NCBI GenBank assembly: GCA_964370085.1 | Contig: CAYJHI010000047.1 | Span: forward strand, 1-6,696 | Source of the DNA: CARZYU01 sp964370085 | GTDB taxonomy: Bacteria > Bacillota_I > Bacilli_A > RF39 > UBA660 | Reading direction: 5' to 3' | Length of the DNA: 6,696 bases | Part shown: piece by piece, positions 1-5,591 of the stretch | Layout: every line of letters starts with the position of its first letter | Position numbering within the stretch: position 1 is the first letter of the stretch | Made by a program: the position numbers and the translations under genes | The notes under the pieces: generated by a model | Databases searched by the model: none | Told to the model about the DNA's origin: nothing | What the model saw: only the letters and a program-made list of their open reading frames with translations

Positions 1-24
1 AAAAAAGAACTTTATTCAAGTTCT
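1..24 (-). terminator. Intrinsic terminator of the sepF-divIVA unit, overlapping the divIVA stop
   Basis: On the minus strand a perfect 7-bp stem (AGAACTT / AAGTTCT, positions 18-24 and 6-12) encloses a 5-base loop and runs into at least five T residues at the window edge. The divIVA stop codon (12-14) lies inside the hairpin, so the last codons and the terminator share sequence. The stem is short and AT-rich but has the standard geometry. Confidence 0.7.
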
Positions 25-443
25 AGTATTTCTATTTCTTCTACGACTGCTAGTTGTTGTTCAATAACAGCTTTTAATTTTCGTTTAAAGATACGCATGT
101 TTCTTTCTAGCATATCGGCATTAGCTTCTATTTTATCAGCACGTATCAGTGCTTCATTTACAATTCTTGAAGCATTACTTTTAGCATCAGAAACAACTAA
201 CGCCGCTTCTTCTTTTGCTAATCTTTTTATATTATCTGAAGTATTTTCTGCTTGAATTATAGATCTTTTTAGTGAGTCTTCCATATTTTTATAAATATTT
301 ATTTCTTTTTTTAATTCAGTTATCTCTTTTTTTTGTTCTTGATATTTTTTTATAATACCTTCTGTTTGATTAATAACATCTTGAACAAATTGATTTACTT
401 CTCTTCGACTATAACCTTGTTGTTCATAACTAAATTTTTCCAT
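12..443 (-). CDS. divIVA: DivIVA-family division/polarity protein with a short N-terminus
   Basis: This 143-residue protein matches the DivIVA family. A GYSRREVNQF block (residues 10-19) corresponds to the family's GYDxDEVxxFL signature. A long charged coiled coil follows from about residue 25 to the end, including the recognisable NMEDSLKRSIIQAE and KSNASRIVNEAL stretches. DivIVA proteins are cytoplasmic coiled-coil scaffolds that bind curved membrane at septa and poles and recruit division, chromosome-segregation or wall-synthesis partners. The N-terminus is about nine residues shorter than in B. subtilis. By my alignment, the Phe-Arg pair that inserts into the membrane there (F17-R18) is replaced by Gln8-Gln9. 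The start is secure: an in-frame TGA (453-455) lies just upstream and a good ribosome binding site sits at 447-454. It follows sepF by 24 bases and has no promoter of its own that I can see, so the two are probably cotranscribed. Confidence 0.88.
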   Translation of the reverse strand: MEKFSYEQQGYSRREVNQFVQDVINQTEGIIKKYQEQKKEITELKKEINIYKNMEDSLKRSIIQAENTSDNIKRLAKEEAALVVSDAKSNASRIVNEALIRADKIEANADMLERNMRIFKRKLKAVIEQQLAVVEEIEILELE

Positions 444-446
444 CTT

Positions 447-454
447 CTCACCTC
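447..454 (-). promoter_or_regulatory. Ribosome binding site that fixes the divIVA start
   Basis: GAGGTGAG ends three bases before the divIVA ATG (441-443). The GAGG core is about seven bases from the ATG. An in-frame TGA at 453-455 overlaps it, ruling out a longer N-terminus. This matters because the protein lacks the usual N-terminal membrane-binding residues. Confidence 0.75.
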
Positions 455-467
455 AAGACTGGATCTA

Positions 468-893
468 TTACCAATTAAATTCTTCTTCTTCTTTATCCTT
501 TGTTTTTCTACTGCTTTTTTCAGGAATATTATCCTCGCTTATTTTACCTTCAACATCAATGTTGTTTGGAGTACATAAGAATATTCCTCCACCTAATTTT
601 TGTAGGTCACCGCCAATTGCATATAGAGTTCCTGATAAGAAATCAACAATTCTTTTAGCTTGATCTGGTGTTACTCTTTTTAAGTTGACAACAACAGTAT
701 TACGCATTTTTAAATAATCTGCTATCTGTTGTGATTCTGAGTATGCTCTTGGTTCAAGTAACATCATTTTATTAGCATTAGGTCCACTCATTGCTTCGTG
801 TCCTGCATAATACTGGTTTTCTCCTGATGATTCAACGACTAGTTCTTCTTCTTCGTTTCCACCAAAAAAGTTTTTAATTTTATCTAACGCCAT
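468..893 (-). CDS. sepF: Cell division protein SepF
   Basis: The 141-residue product has the full SepF layout. Residues 1-12 (MALDKIKNFFGG) form the short amphipathic membrane-targeting helix. An acidic, variable linker runs to about residue 42. The conserved SepF domain covers about 43-118, with LEPRAYSESQQIADYL (46-61), VVVNLKRV (67-74), a run around QAKRIVDFLSGTLYAIGGDLQ, and GGGIFLCTPNNIDVEG. SepF polymerises, binds the FtsZ C-terminal tail and ties the Z-ring to the membrane, overlapping in role with FtsA. The tail after residue 118 is unusually charged (KDKEEEE) and ends FNW. The start has GGAGG at 901-905, seven bases from the ATG, and a promoter upstream at 928-956. In B. subtilis, ylmG and ylmH lie between sepF and divIVA; here they are absent. 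Confidence 0.95.
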   Translation of the reverse strand: MALDKIKNFFGGNEEEELVVESSGENQYYAGHEAMSGPNANKMMLLEPRAYSESQQIADYLKMRNTVVVNLKRVTPDQAKRIVDFLSGTLYAIGGDLQKLGGGIFLCTPNNIDVEGKISEDNIPEKSSRKTKDKEEEEFNW

Positions 894-927
894 GATTATT
901 CCTCCAATTTTGTACTCTACTATAATT

Positions 928-956
928 ATTGTATCATATTATAGTTAAAAGTCCAA
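928..956 (-). promoter_or_regulatory. Predicted sigma-A promoter of sepF-divIVA
   Basis: On the minus strand TTGGAC (951-956) and TACAAT (928-933) are separated by 17 bases, and a TG one base before the -10 gives an extended -10 element. It lies between herA and sepF, in a 70-base gap. I see no convincing terminator after herA, so sepF may also receive readthrough from the ATPase gene. Confidence 0.6.
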
Positions 957-963
957 TATTTTT

Positions 964-2724
964 TTAATACCAAATTTGGTCTATTTTAATGTTTTCTGAT
1001 AGTGGTTGGGGATTAGGTAATTCGAACTGTAAGTTAGTTGGTACTGAAAAAGCATTACCAAAACAAATACTACTACCTGGTTGTAATGTTTTAAACTGAG
1101 CGATCACTTGAGAAGATGCATTTGGAATCATTCTCTCTAAATACTCTAAATCAGTTGGATGTATTGTTTTTAATATAATAAAATTAGAACATTGTGATAC
1201 AACCGTACTGGATAACTCTGATGGTCTTTGTGTAATTAACCCTAATATAACACCGTATTTTCTTCCCTCTTTAGTTATTCTTTCAAATATATTGTATCCT
1301 AGTATTTCAACGTCTGTATCTTTTTGAACATATCTATGTGCTTCTTCTATTAATATATGGTAAGCACTTGCTCCTCTTTGTTGTTGTCTAGTTGACGTAA
1401 TAAAACATAATTTTGATAATATTTTAGTAATTGACTTTGCTAAACGATCATCTATACTACTAAGATTAACATTAACTATTTGAGCTTTTTGACCTAAATT
1501 ATTGGTAAATAGCATCTTAATGTAATCGTCTGCACTTATCATATTAGGATAAGAAAAATATTCTTTTGCGGATGAGTTTGCTAGTGTATGTAGTCTTACA
1601 CTTAAAACATTGGCATAGTCAAATACTTTATCACTTTTTAAAACCCCTTCACTAATAAGGGCAAATTCCATTGCAAGATCTAAATCTTCTAATGTATACA
1701 TAATAGAGCCATCTGGATTTTTTAATTCTAGGTCATCTTTAATAAAACTTTTAACAAAGTCTACTACTAATTCAATATCTTGAATTTTACCTGTTTTATC
1801 GATAAAAAGACATTGTTTTAAAGTTCTTGTGTATCCTGGTTGGACTATTTGTGATTCCAAATTAAGTTCACTAGTATTAAACTTAGCAAGAACTGCTAGT
1901 AATTGATCGTGTAATTTAACGGGATCTTTTCCACTTAAAAGTATATCTAAAAGTGCTCTTGCAATAATATCATTTTTATGAGCAATGTTATTAACATTAT
2001 CTTTCATAATAATAGTAACTAATTTAAGTGTCTTTTCTAAGATTGGTATTTGTGCTGGATTATTTACTCCTAATAGTATTGCTAAATCATCAACATCTAA
2101 TAACCAAACTGGTATTCTTAATAGTTCACTAGATGCATCGTTACTAAGACTTGTTAAAACTTTATAATTTAGATTAGGTGATATTTGATTAATATTTGCA
2201 AATGCTCTTGTATATTCTCCATAAGCATCAAAAAGCAACATATTAGCTTTAGTAGGTACAAACTGTGGGGAAGAAAATATATTTTGAATTATTCTTGCGA
2301 TAGCGCAACTTTTACCAGAGCCTGTGCTTCCAAAGATGGCAAAATGACCCGTTAATAGTTTATTTGAATTTACATTTATTGGGTAGTTTTGATAAACACT
2401 AGATAATCCTAATCTAAAGTGATGATTATCTTTTATTTGTTGTTCTCCTAAAATAAGTACTAACTCTTGCATCCCAACAATTCTAATACTGGATTTATAA
2501 CTTGGTTTTTTTAGGGAACCAGGAAAAAAAGTATTATCTTTTATTTCACCAACAACACTTACTTTCATTTGCTCTTTATTAGTAGAGATTATTTCTCCTA
2601 TTATTTTCTTAGGTCCCTCTTCAAAAACAACATGGATATTCATTAAATTAGCTTGATTACTTAAATCGATATTAAGTGCTACTTCAATAAAATCTTCTGT
2701 TATTGACTTTATACTTCCTAACAT
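964..2724 (-). CDS. HerA-like hexameric ATPase (HAS barrel plus FtsK/HerA RecA-like domain)
   Basis: This 586-residue protein has the HerA/DUF87 architecture. An N-terminal HAS-type beta-barrel (about 1-90, ending in the FFPGSLKKP and SSIRIV region) precedes a RecA-like motor. The Walker A motif is GSTGSGKS (132-139). A DAYGEY segment (166-171) corresponds to the family's D-x-x-G-E-Y motif. Walker B with catalytic acid is HILIEEAH (456-463). A likely sensor/arginine-finger region includes EGRKYG (486-491) and TQRPSEL (498-504). A helical insert occupies about 220-400. HerA proteins form hexameric rings that translocate along DNA, usually with a NurA nuclease in DNA end processing, or with SIR2- or nuclease-type partners in phage defence. 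No such partner is visible here: downstream are sepF and divIVA, upstream a decayed gene. The start has AAGGTGA at 2729-2735 and an extended -10 promoter. The motor looks intact; whether its job is repair, defence or division-linked cannot be told from the sequence. Confidence 0.88.
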   Translation of the reverse strand: MLGSIKSITEDFIEVALNIDLSNQANLMNIHVVFEEGPKKIIGEIISTNKEQMKVSVVGEIKDNTFFPGSLKKPSYKSSIRIVGMQELVLILGEQQIKDNHHFRLGLSSVYQNYPINVNSNKLLTGHFAIFGSTGSGKSCAIARIIQNIFSSPQFVPTKANMLLFDAYGEYTRAFANINQISPNLNYKVLTSLSNDASSELLRIPVWLLDVDDLAILLGVNNPAQIPILEKTLKLVTIIMKDNVNNIAHKNDIIARALLDILLSGKDPVKLHDQLLAVLAKFNTSELNLESQIVQPGYTRTLKQCLFIDKTGKIQDIELVVDFVKSFIKDDLELKNPDGSIMYTLEDLDLAMEFALISEGVLKSDKVFDYANVLSVRLHTLANSSAKEYFSYPNMISADDYIKMLFTNNLGQKAQIVNVNLSSIDDRLAKSITKILSKLCFITSTRQQQRGASAYHILIEEAHRYVQKDTDVEILGYNIFERITKEGRKYGVILGLITQRPSELSSTVVSQCSNFIILKTIHPTDLEYLERMIPNASSQVIAQFKTLQPGSSICFGNAFSVPTNLQFELPNPQPLSENIKIDQIWY

Positions 2725-2750
2725 ATCTTCACCTTCTTATTCTAATAAGT

Positions 2751-2779
2751 ATTATAACATAGAGATTTGTCTTTTTCTA
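2751..2779 (-). promoter_or_regulatory. Predicted extended -10 promoter of the HerA-like gene
   Basis: TATAAT (2751-2756) is preceded by TGT (2757-2759), giving a perfect TGnTATAAT extended -10. The -35 at a 17-base spacing is weak (TAGAAA, 2774-2779), as is common with extended -10 promoters. It lies downstream of the terminator at 2794-2821, so the ATPase gene appears to start its own transcript. Confidence 0.6.
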
Positions 2780-2793
2780 TAATTTTAAGTGAC

Positions 2794-2821
2794 AAAAAAA
2801 GACAGACTTTACAGTCTATCT
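2794..2821 (-). terminator. Intrinsic terminator after the dCMP deaminase and the decayed gene
   Basis: The minus strand carries a 9-bp stem (AGATAGACT / AGTCTGTCT, one G-U pair; positions 2813-2821 and 2800-2808) with loop GTAA, followed by a run of seven T. It starts three bases after the stop codon of the decayed reading frame (2825-2827). This placement suggests it was originally the terminator of that small gene, and it now ends the deaminase transcript. Confidence 0.85.
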
Positions 2822-2824
2822 ATA

Positions 2825-3041
2825 TTAATTTCTCTTTAACTCAATGTTTTCTAAATATAAAATTTTATTCATATCATATTTAAAATTAAAAACATAGTAG
2901 TCTAACATAGCATGGTCTTCTTAGATATTAAACTTTCTATAGCAAAATCATAATTTTCTTTGGTATTAATTGGTTCACCTTTAGTGATAGGTATAAGTGG
3001 TTGGGAACTTCTTTTCTTTTATATTTTAACTTCTTGGCATA
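2825..3041 (-). pseudogene. Probable frameshifted remnant of a small gene
   Basis: This fills most of the 318-base interval between the deaminase and the HerA-like gene. On the minus strand an open frame without any start codon runs 3018-2902 and reads protein-like sequence (PLIPITKGEPINTKENYDF, then AIESLISK). It stops at TAG 2902-2904. Overlapping it, a second frame from about 2917 continues with HAMLDYYVFNFKYD, then MNKILYLENIELKRN, ending at TAA 2825-2827. A single -1 shift near 2917-2919 joins the two. A further lysine-rich piece in the third frame (3003-3041, SYAKKLKYKRKEVP) could be its front end, but that part may be chance. The balanced composition and the terminator just after the last stop favour a once-real gene with at least one frameshift and a lost start. 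I do not recognise the family. Alternatively these are chance open frames in AT-rich DNA. Confidence 0.45.
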
Positions 3042-3042
3042 A

Positions 3043-3549
3043 CTACTTATTTTTAATCATAATTTTTATTTCTTTTTCTACTTCTAATTGACGATATGTT
3101 ACTTTACATTGATCAAATAATCTTTTTGATACTACTACTTCATCTGTATGTGAGTACTTATCTGACAGATAAATCACTTCTTTAATTCCTGATTGGATTA
3201 TTTCTTTAGCACATTCATTACAAGGGAATAAATCAACATATATTTTAGAGCCTTCTAAATCTTTACGACTACCTCTATAATTTAATATAGCATTTCTTTC
3301 AGCATGAACAACATATAGATACTTTGTATCTTTCGGATCACCTTCTCTATCCCATGGAAACAATTCATCTTCATATCCATTGGGTGCACCATTATATCCA
3401 ATTGATAATATACGATTATCGTTCGATACAATACAAGCACCCACTTGTGTTGATGGGTCTTTACTACGCATTGCCGATAACATAGCAACACCCATAAAAT
3501 ATTCATCCCATCCTAAATAATTAGTTCTTTGTTTGTTTTTCTTTTCCAT
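3043..3549 (-). CDS. comEB: dCMP deaminase, ComEB type
   Basis: A 168-residue cytidine/deoxycytidylate deaminase-fold protein. The zinc site is complete: HAE at 82-84 supplies the zinc-binding His82 and catalytic Glu84, and PCNEC (109-113) supplies Cys110 and Cys113. Other family hallmarks are the opening WDEYFMGVAMLSAMRSKDP (14-32), STQVGACIV (33-41) and GYNGAPNGYED (51-61). The enzyme deaminates dCMP to dUMP in the cytosol, feeding thymidylate synthase. The B. subtilis homologue is called ComEB for its place in a competence operon, but no competence genes are present here. AGAGGTG at 3554-3560 is the ribosome binding site and a promoter lies at 3567-3595, so it appears to be a separate transcript. 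The lysine-rich C-terminal tail after about residue 155 is not part of the catalytic core. Confidence 0.93.
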   Translation of the reverse strand: MEKKNKQRTNYLGWDEYFMGVAMLSAMRSKDPSTQVGACIVSNDNRILSIGYNGAPNGYEDELFPWDREGDPKDTKYLYVVHAERNAILNYRGSRKDLEGSKIYVDLFPCNECAKEIIQSGIKEVIYLSDKYSHTDEVVVSKRLFDQCKVTYRQLEVEKEIKIMIKNK

Positions 3550-3566
3550 AATACACCTCTGTTTTC

Positions 3567-3595
3567 AATATACTATATTAAAAATAAAAAGACAA
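3567..3595 (-). promoter_or_regulatory. Predicted promoter of the dCMP deaminase gene, fused to the upstream terminator
   Basis: TTGTCT (3590-3595) and TATATT (3567-3572) are spaced by 17 bases on the minus strand. The -35 box is part of the descending arm of the upstream gene's terminator hairpin, so the same bases end one transcript and may start the next. Confidence 0.5.
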
Positions 3596-3612
3596 CTATT
3601 TCGCTGTCTTTT
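3581..3612 (-). terminator. Intrinsic terminator of the membrane-protein gene, overlapping its stop
   Basis: The minus strand reads AAAAGACAGC (3603-3612), a 6-base loop, then GTTGTCTTTT (3587-3596) and a further T-rich run. That is a 10-bp stem with one G-U pair. The TAG stop codon (3596-3598) falls at the loop/stem boundary, so the hairpin is partly coding. Confidence 0.75.
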
Positions 3613-4786
3613 GCTTCAAATTTGGGATTATTTTATTATCTACTATTTTATTTTCAATTAATTCTTTTCGTTGATTAATAATATTTTGATAGGTCTTTTG
3701 TAATGATTGGTTACTATCTAGAGATGTATTCCACGAATAAACAGTGAACTCTGTATACTCATCAATAGACTCAACTATTGGTATAAATAAATCACTGTCA
3801 AAATCATTATCTGCAGTATATAAAACATTAGTAACCTTATAGTTAGGATTAGGTATTCCTATTATAGCTGTTTTTTGTCCTTTATAAGTTCCTAATCGAT
3901 ACGTCTTATCTAAAGAATTATTAAACTGTTCTACTTCTTTTAAATTATAAGTAGATGGAAAACACTTACTACTAAGTTCTAAACTATTAGGTATTAAGCT
4001 TGATATAATATTTTTTTTAGATTTACTTATTTCTTTTAAACTTCTATTTATATCTTGTCTATTTTTTAGTGAATGTGGGTAAATAGTAATTGTTTTGTTT
4101 CCTATTTCTTCTTCATTTATATTTTCAAACTCAACTATTGTCATAATATTTTTATTAGTTAATTTAAGAGTATTTATTTCTTCTTGAACTAGCGTATCAG
4201 TTAATATGGCTACTATATCATTATTAATGCCAATATAACCAAGTCGATATAAAAGGTTATGCTTTGTACTTATCTCTTTTAATTCAGATAAAGTAATTGT
4301 TAAAGGAATGGGATTATTTTCTATTTCTAATTCTTTTGACTTTTGTTGTTTTAATTTAAGTTGGTCTTTTTCACACTTGTCTTGGCGACTAAACAATTTA
4401 AAACAGTACATCAATTTCATCTCTTTATCTTCTATTGAAGAAAATATTCTTTTTTCTTGTTCTGTTAGAGGTACTAATGAATTACTAGTTTCAAGTAACT
4501 CTTTAGCTTTTTCTATATTTTTCTTATCAATGGAAGTACTATAAATAATATTGACAATTGGTAATAGCAATAAGAAGCTGTCTAACACTCCCTTTAATTT
4601 TGAATTATCTTCTTCATAAATATGTTCTCCTGCTTTATCCAATATGCTATTAAATTTACTAGAAGAAAGTTTATTTCCTTTTGTAACAATATCAATCATA
4701 AACTTTTTATATCTACTTGTAGTTAATTTAGTGCTTATAACAAATGAAGAAATACTAATACCAAGACCTAGTAAAAAACCTATCAT
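3596..4786 (-). CDS. Unknown protein with two predicted membrane segments (396 aa)
   Basis: I do not recognise this family. The N-terminus MIGFLLGLGISISSFVIS (1-18) is a hydrophobic anchor, and a second hydrophobic stretch at about 66-83 (GVLDSFLLLLPIVNIIYS) is a likely second membrane helix. The 47 residues between them are lysine-rich, which favours a cytoplasmic loop. By that logic the remaining 310 residues would be outside, but they are also Lys/Glu-rich with scattered Cys (128, 138, 275), so topology is uncertain. A charged helical stretch around 110-155 may be coiled coil. The C-terminal part (about 180-350) alternates short beta-like stretches (IVAIL, NKTITIYP, KTAIIGIPNP, FTVYSW) and may be a globular domain. 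I chose ATG 4784-4786 because AAAGGGG lies eight bases upstream. An in-frame TTG 12 codons earlier (4820-4822) directly precedes the promoter's -10 box and so cannot be in the transcript. Its own promoter and terminator suggest a monocistronic gene. Confidence 0.8.
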   Translation of the reverse strand: MIGFLLGLGISISSFVISTKLTTSRYKKFMIDIVTKGNKLSSSKFNSILDKAGEHIYEEDNSKLKGVLDSFLLLLPIVNIIYSTSIDKKNIEKAKELLETSNSLVPLTEQEKRIFSSIEDKEMKLMYCFKLFSRQDKCEKDQLKLKQQKSKELEIENNPIPLTITLSELKEISTKHNLLYRLGYIGINNDIVAILTDTLVQEEINTLKLTNKNIMTIVEFENINEEEIGNKTITIYPHSLKNRQDINRSLKEISKSKKNIISSLIPNSLELSSKCFPSTYNLKEVEQFNNSLDKTYRLGTYKGQKTAIIGIPNPNYKVTNVLYTADNDFDSDLFIPIVESIDEYTEFTVYSWNTSLDSNQSLQKTYQNIINQRKELIENKIVDNKIIPNLKQKTAK

Positions 4787-4794
4787 AATTACAT

Positions 4795-4801
4795 CCCCTT
4801 T
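4795..4801 (-). promoter_or_regulatory. Ribosome binding site fixing the start of the membrane protein
   Basis: AAAGGGG, eight bases before ATG 4784-4786. It lies downstream of the -10 box at 4814-4819, so it selects the internal ATG over the upstream in-frame TTG at 4820-4822. Confidence 0.75.
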
Positions 4802-4813
4802 AAAATTGGTTAT

Positions 4814-4842
4814 ATTATACAATAAAAGGCTTATTTTGTAAA
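4814..4842 (-). promoter_or_regulatory. Predicted strong sigma-A promoter of the membrane-protein gene
   Basis: TTTACA (4837-4842) and a consensus TATAAT (4814-4819) are separated by exactly 17 bases. The -35 overlaps the T-rich tail of the gmk terminator. This is one of the best-matching promoters in the window. Confidence 0.7.
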
Positions 4843-4868
4843 GAAAAAGAACTATTTAATAAGTTCTT
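4841..4868 (-). terminator. Intrinsic terminator of gmk, overlapping its stop codon
   Basis: A perfect 7-bp stem (AAGAACT 4862-4868 / AGTTCTT 4847-4853 on the minus strand) with an 8-base loop is followed by TTTTCTTT. The gmk TAG stop (4852-4854) sits at the loop/stem junction. Confidence 0.65.
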
Positions 4869-5493
4869 CATGCAATAATTCTTCTTTATTTCCTAAGTCT
4901 ATATCTAAAATACGATCAACTCGGCAATTTTCAGCTTGTAAGATAGCTTCTACTTTAGATACTGCTTTATCTACTTCGTCGTTTACAACAACATAGTTGT
5001 ATTTTGATACTTCATTTATTTCTTTATAAGCTGTTTGGAATCTTCTGAAAATCTTATCTTCTGTTTCAGTACCACGAGCAGTTAAGCGTCTTTTTAACTC
5101 TTCCATACTTGGTGGCATAATAAAGATGAATATAGCTTCTTCTACTTTATTATTTATTTGTAGAGCACCTTGTACTTCTATTTCTAAAATGACATCAATT
5201 CCTTTTACTAATTTTTCCTCTATAGTATTTTTTAGAGTTCCATAGTAATTACCGCTAAACTCAGCATATTCCAAAAACTCGTCATTCTTTATTTTTTCTT
5301 CAAACCCTTCTTTTCCGATAAAGAAATATTCAACACCATCTACTTCTTGTCCTCTTATATCTCTTGAAGTACATGATACAGATACCCACATATTAGGATT
5401 GTTTTTTACTACACCGTTTATAACAGTAGCTTTTCCTGCTCCTGATGGTCCTGATATAACGATTAGATTTCCTTCTTTTCTAGTTTTGATCAT
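4852..5493 (-). CDS. gmk: Guanylate kinase
   Basis: A 213-residue guanylate kinase, near the normal family length of about 200, that phosphorylates GMP (and dGMP) with ATP in the cytosol. The P-loop is GPSGAGKAT (15-23); Ala22 stands where Ser or Gly is more usual, while Lys21 is kept. GMP-binding residues can be matched to the yeast enzyme: Ser40, Arg44, Arg47, Glu50 and Tyr56 in SVSCTSRDIRGQEVDGVEY, Glu75 in EFLEYAEF, and the SGNYYGT loop (80-86). LEIEVQG (103-109) replaces the usual LEIDVQG. The lid and Arg cluster RRLTARGTETEDKIFRR (135-151) is intact, so the protein should be active. About 15 extra residues at the C-terminus are acidic and not conserved. AAGGAGG at 5498-5504 is the ribosome binding site, only four bases from the ATG. 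rpoZ, often next to gmk in Firmicutes, is not found immediately downstream here. Confidence 0.96.
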   Translation of the reverse strand: MIKTRKEGNLIVISGPSGAGKATVINGVVKNNPNMWVSVSCTSRDIRGQEVDGVEYFFIGKEGFEEKIKNDEFLEYAEFSGNYYGTLKNTIEEKLVKGIDVILEIEVQGALQINNKVEEAIFIFIMPPSMEELKRRLTARGTETEDKIFRRFQTAYKEINEVSKYNYVVVNDEVDKAVSKVEAILQAENCRVDRILDIDLGNKEELLHEELIK

Positions 5494-5515
5494 AAAGCCT
5501 CCTTAATAATGACTA

Positions 5516-5545
5516 ATTATAACATACTTGTAGTTGTTCTTTCAA
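5516..5545 (-). promoter_or_regulatory. Predicted extended -10 promoter of gmk
   Basis: TTGAAA (5540-5545), an 18-base spacer ending in TGT, and TATAAT (5516-5521). The stretch TATGTTATAATTAG around the -10 is identical to that in the promoter at 6546-6574. The 98-base gap before gmk also carries a possible weak terminator further upstream. Confidence 0.7.
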
Positions 5546-5548
5546 TAG

Positions 5549-5574
5549 AAAAAAGACTTGTTAATATTTGTCCT
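5549..5574 (-). terminator. Possible weak terminator of the HELEH-protein gene
   Basis: On the minus strand AGGAC (5570-5574) can pair with GTCTT (5553-5557), with one G-U pair, across a 12-base loop, followed by a run of T residues. Five base pairs with a long loop is marginal. The position, 17 bases after the stop and before the gmk promoter, is what one would expect. Confidence 0.3.
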
Positions 5575-5591
5575 ATTACAATTGAAATTAA

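Noticed and set aside
333..578. Plus-strand open frame encoding a hydrophobic 81-residue peptide
   Set aside because: It is antisense to divIVA and sepF. The Phe/Leu/Ile-rich composition comes from reading AAA/GAA-rich coding DNA backwards, and no promoter or ribosome binding site supports it.
1985..2167. Plus-strand 60-residue open frame inside the HerA-like gene
   Set aside because: It lies wholly within a well-supported gene on the other strand and shows no recognisable protein features.
964..2724. A complete HerA-based phage-defence system
   Set aside because: Only the ATPase is present. No SIR2, DUF4297-like or nuclease gene accompanies it, and the surrounding genes are housekeeping.
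2731..2750. Inverted repeat CTTATT-CT-AATAAG upstream of the HerA-like gene as an operator
   Set aside because: The two-base loop and AT-only arms make it likely to arise by chance in such AT-rich DNA, and there is no second copy.
2902..2919. Programmed -1 frameshift joining the two halves of the small remnant
   Set aside because: No X-XXY-YYZ slippery heptamer is present at the junction and the first frame has no start codon, so mutational decay is simpler.
3282..3506. Alternative-frame minus-strand ORF within the dCMP deaminase
   Set aside because: The deaminase frame carries the complete zinc site across this region; the other frame has biased, unstructured composition.
4308..4841. Two plus-strand open frames antisense to the membrane protein (4308-4544 and 4644-4841)
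   Set aside because: They are shadows of the minus-strand gene, and the second runs into that gene's promoter. Neither has its own initiation signals.
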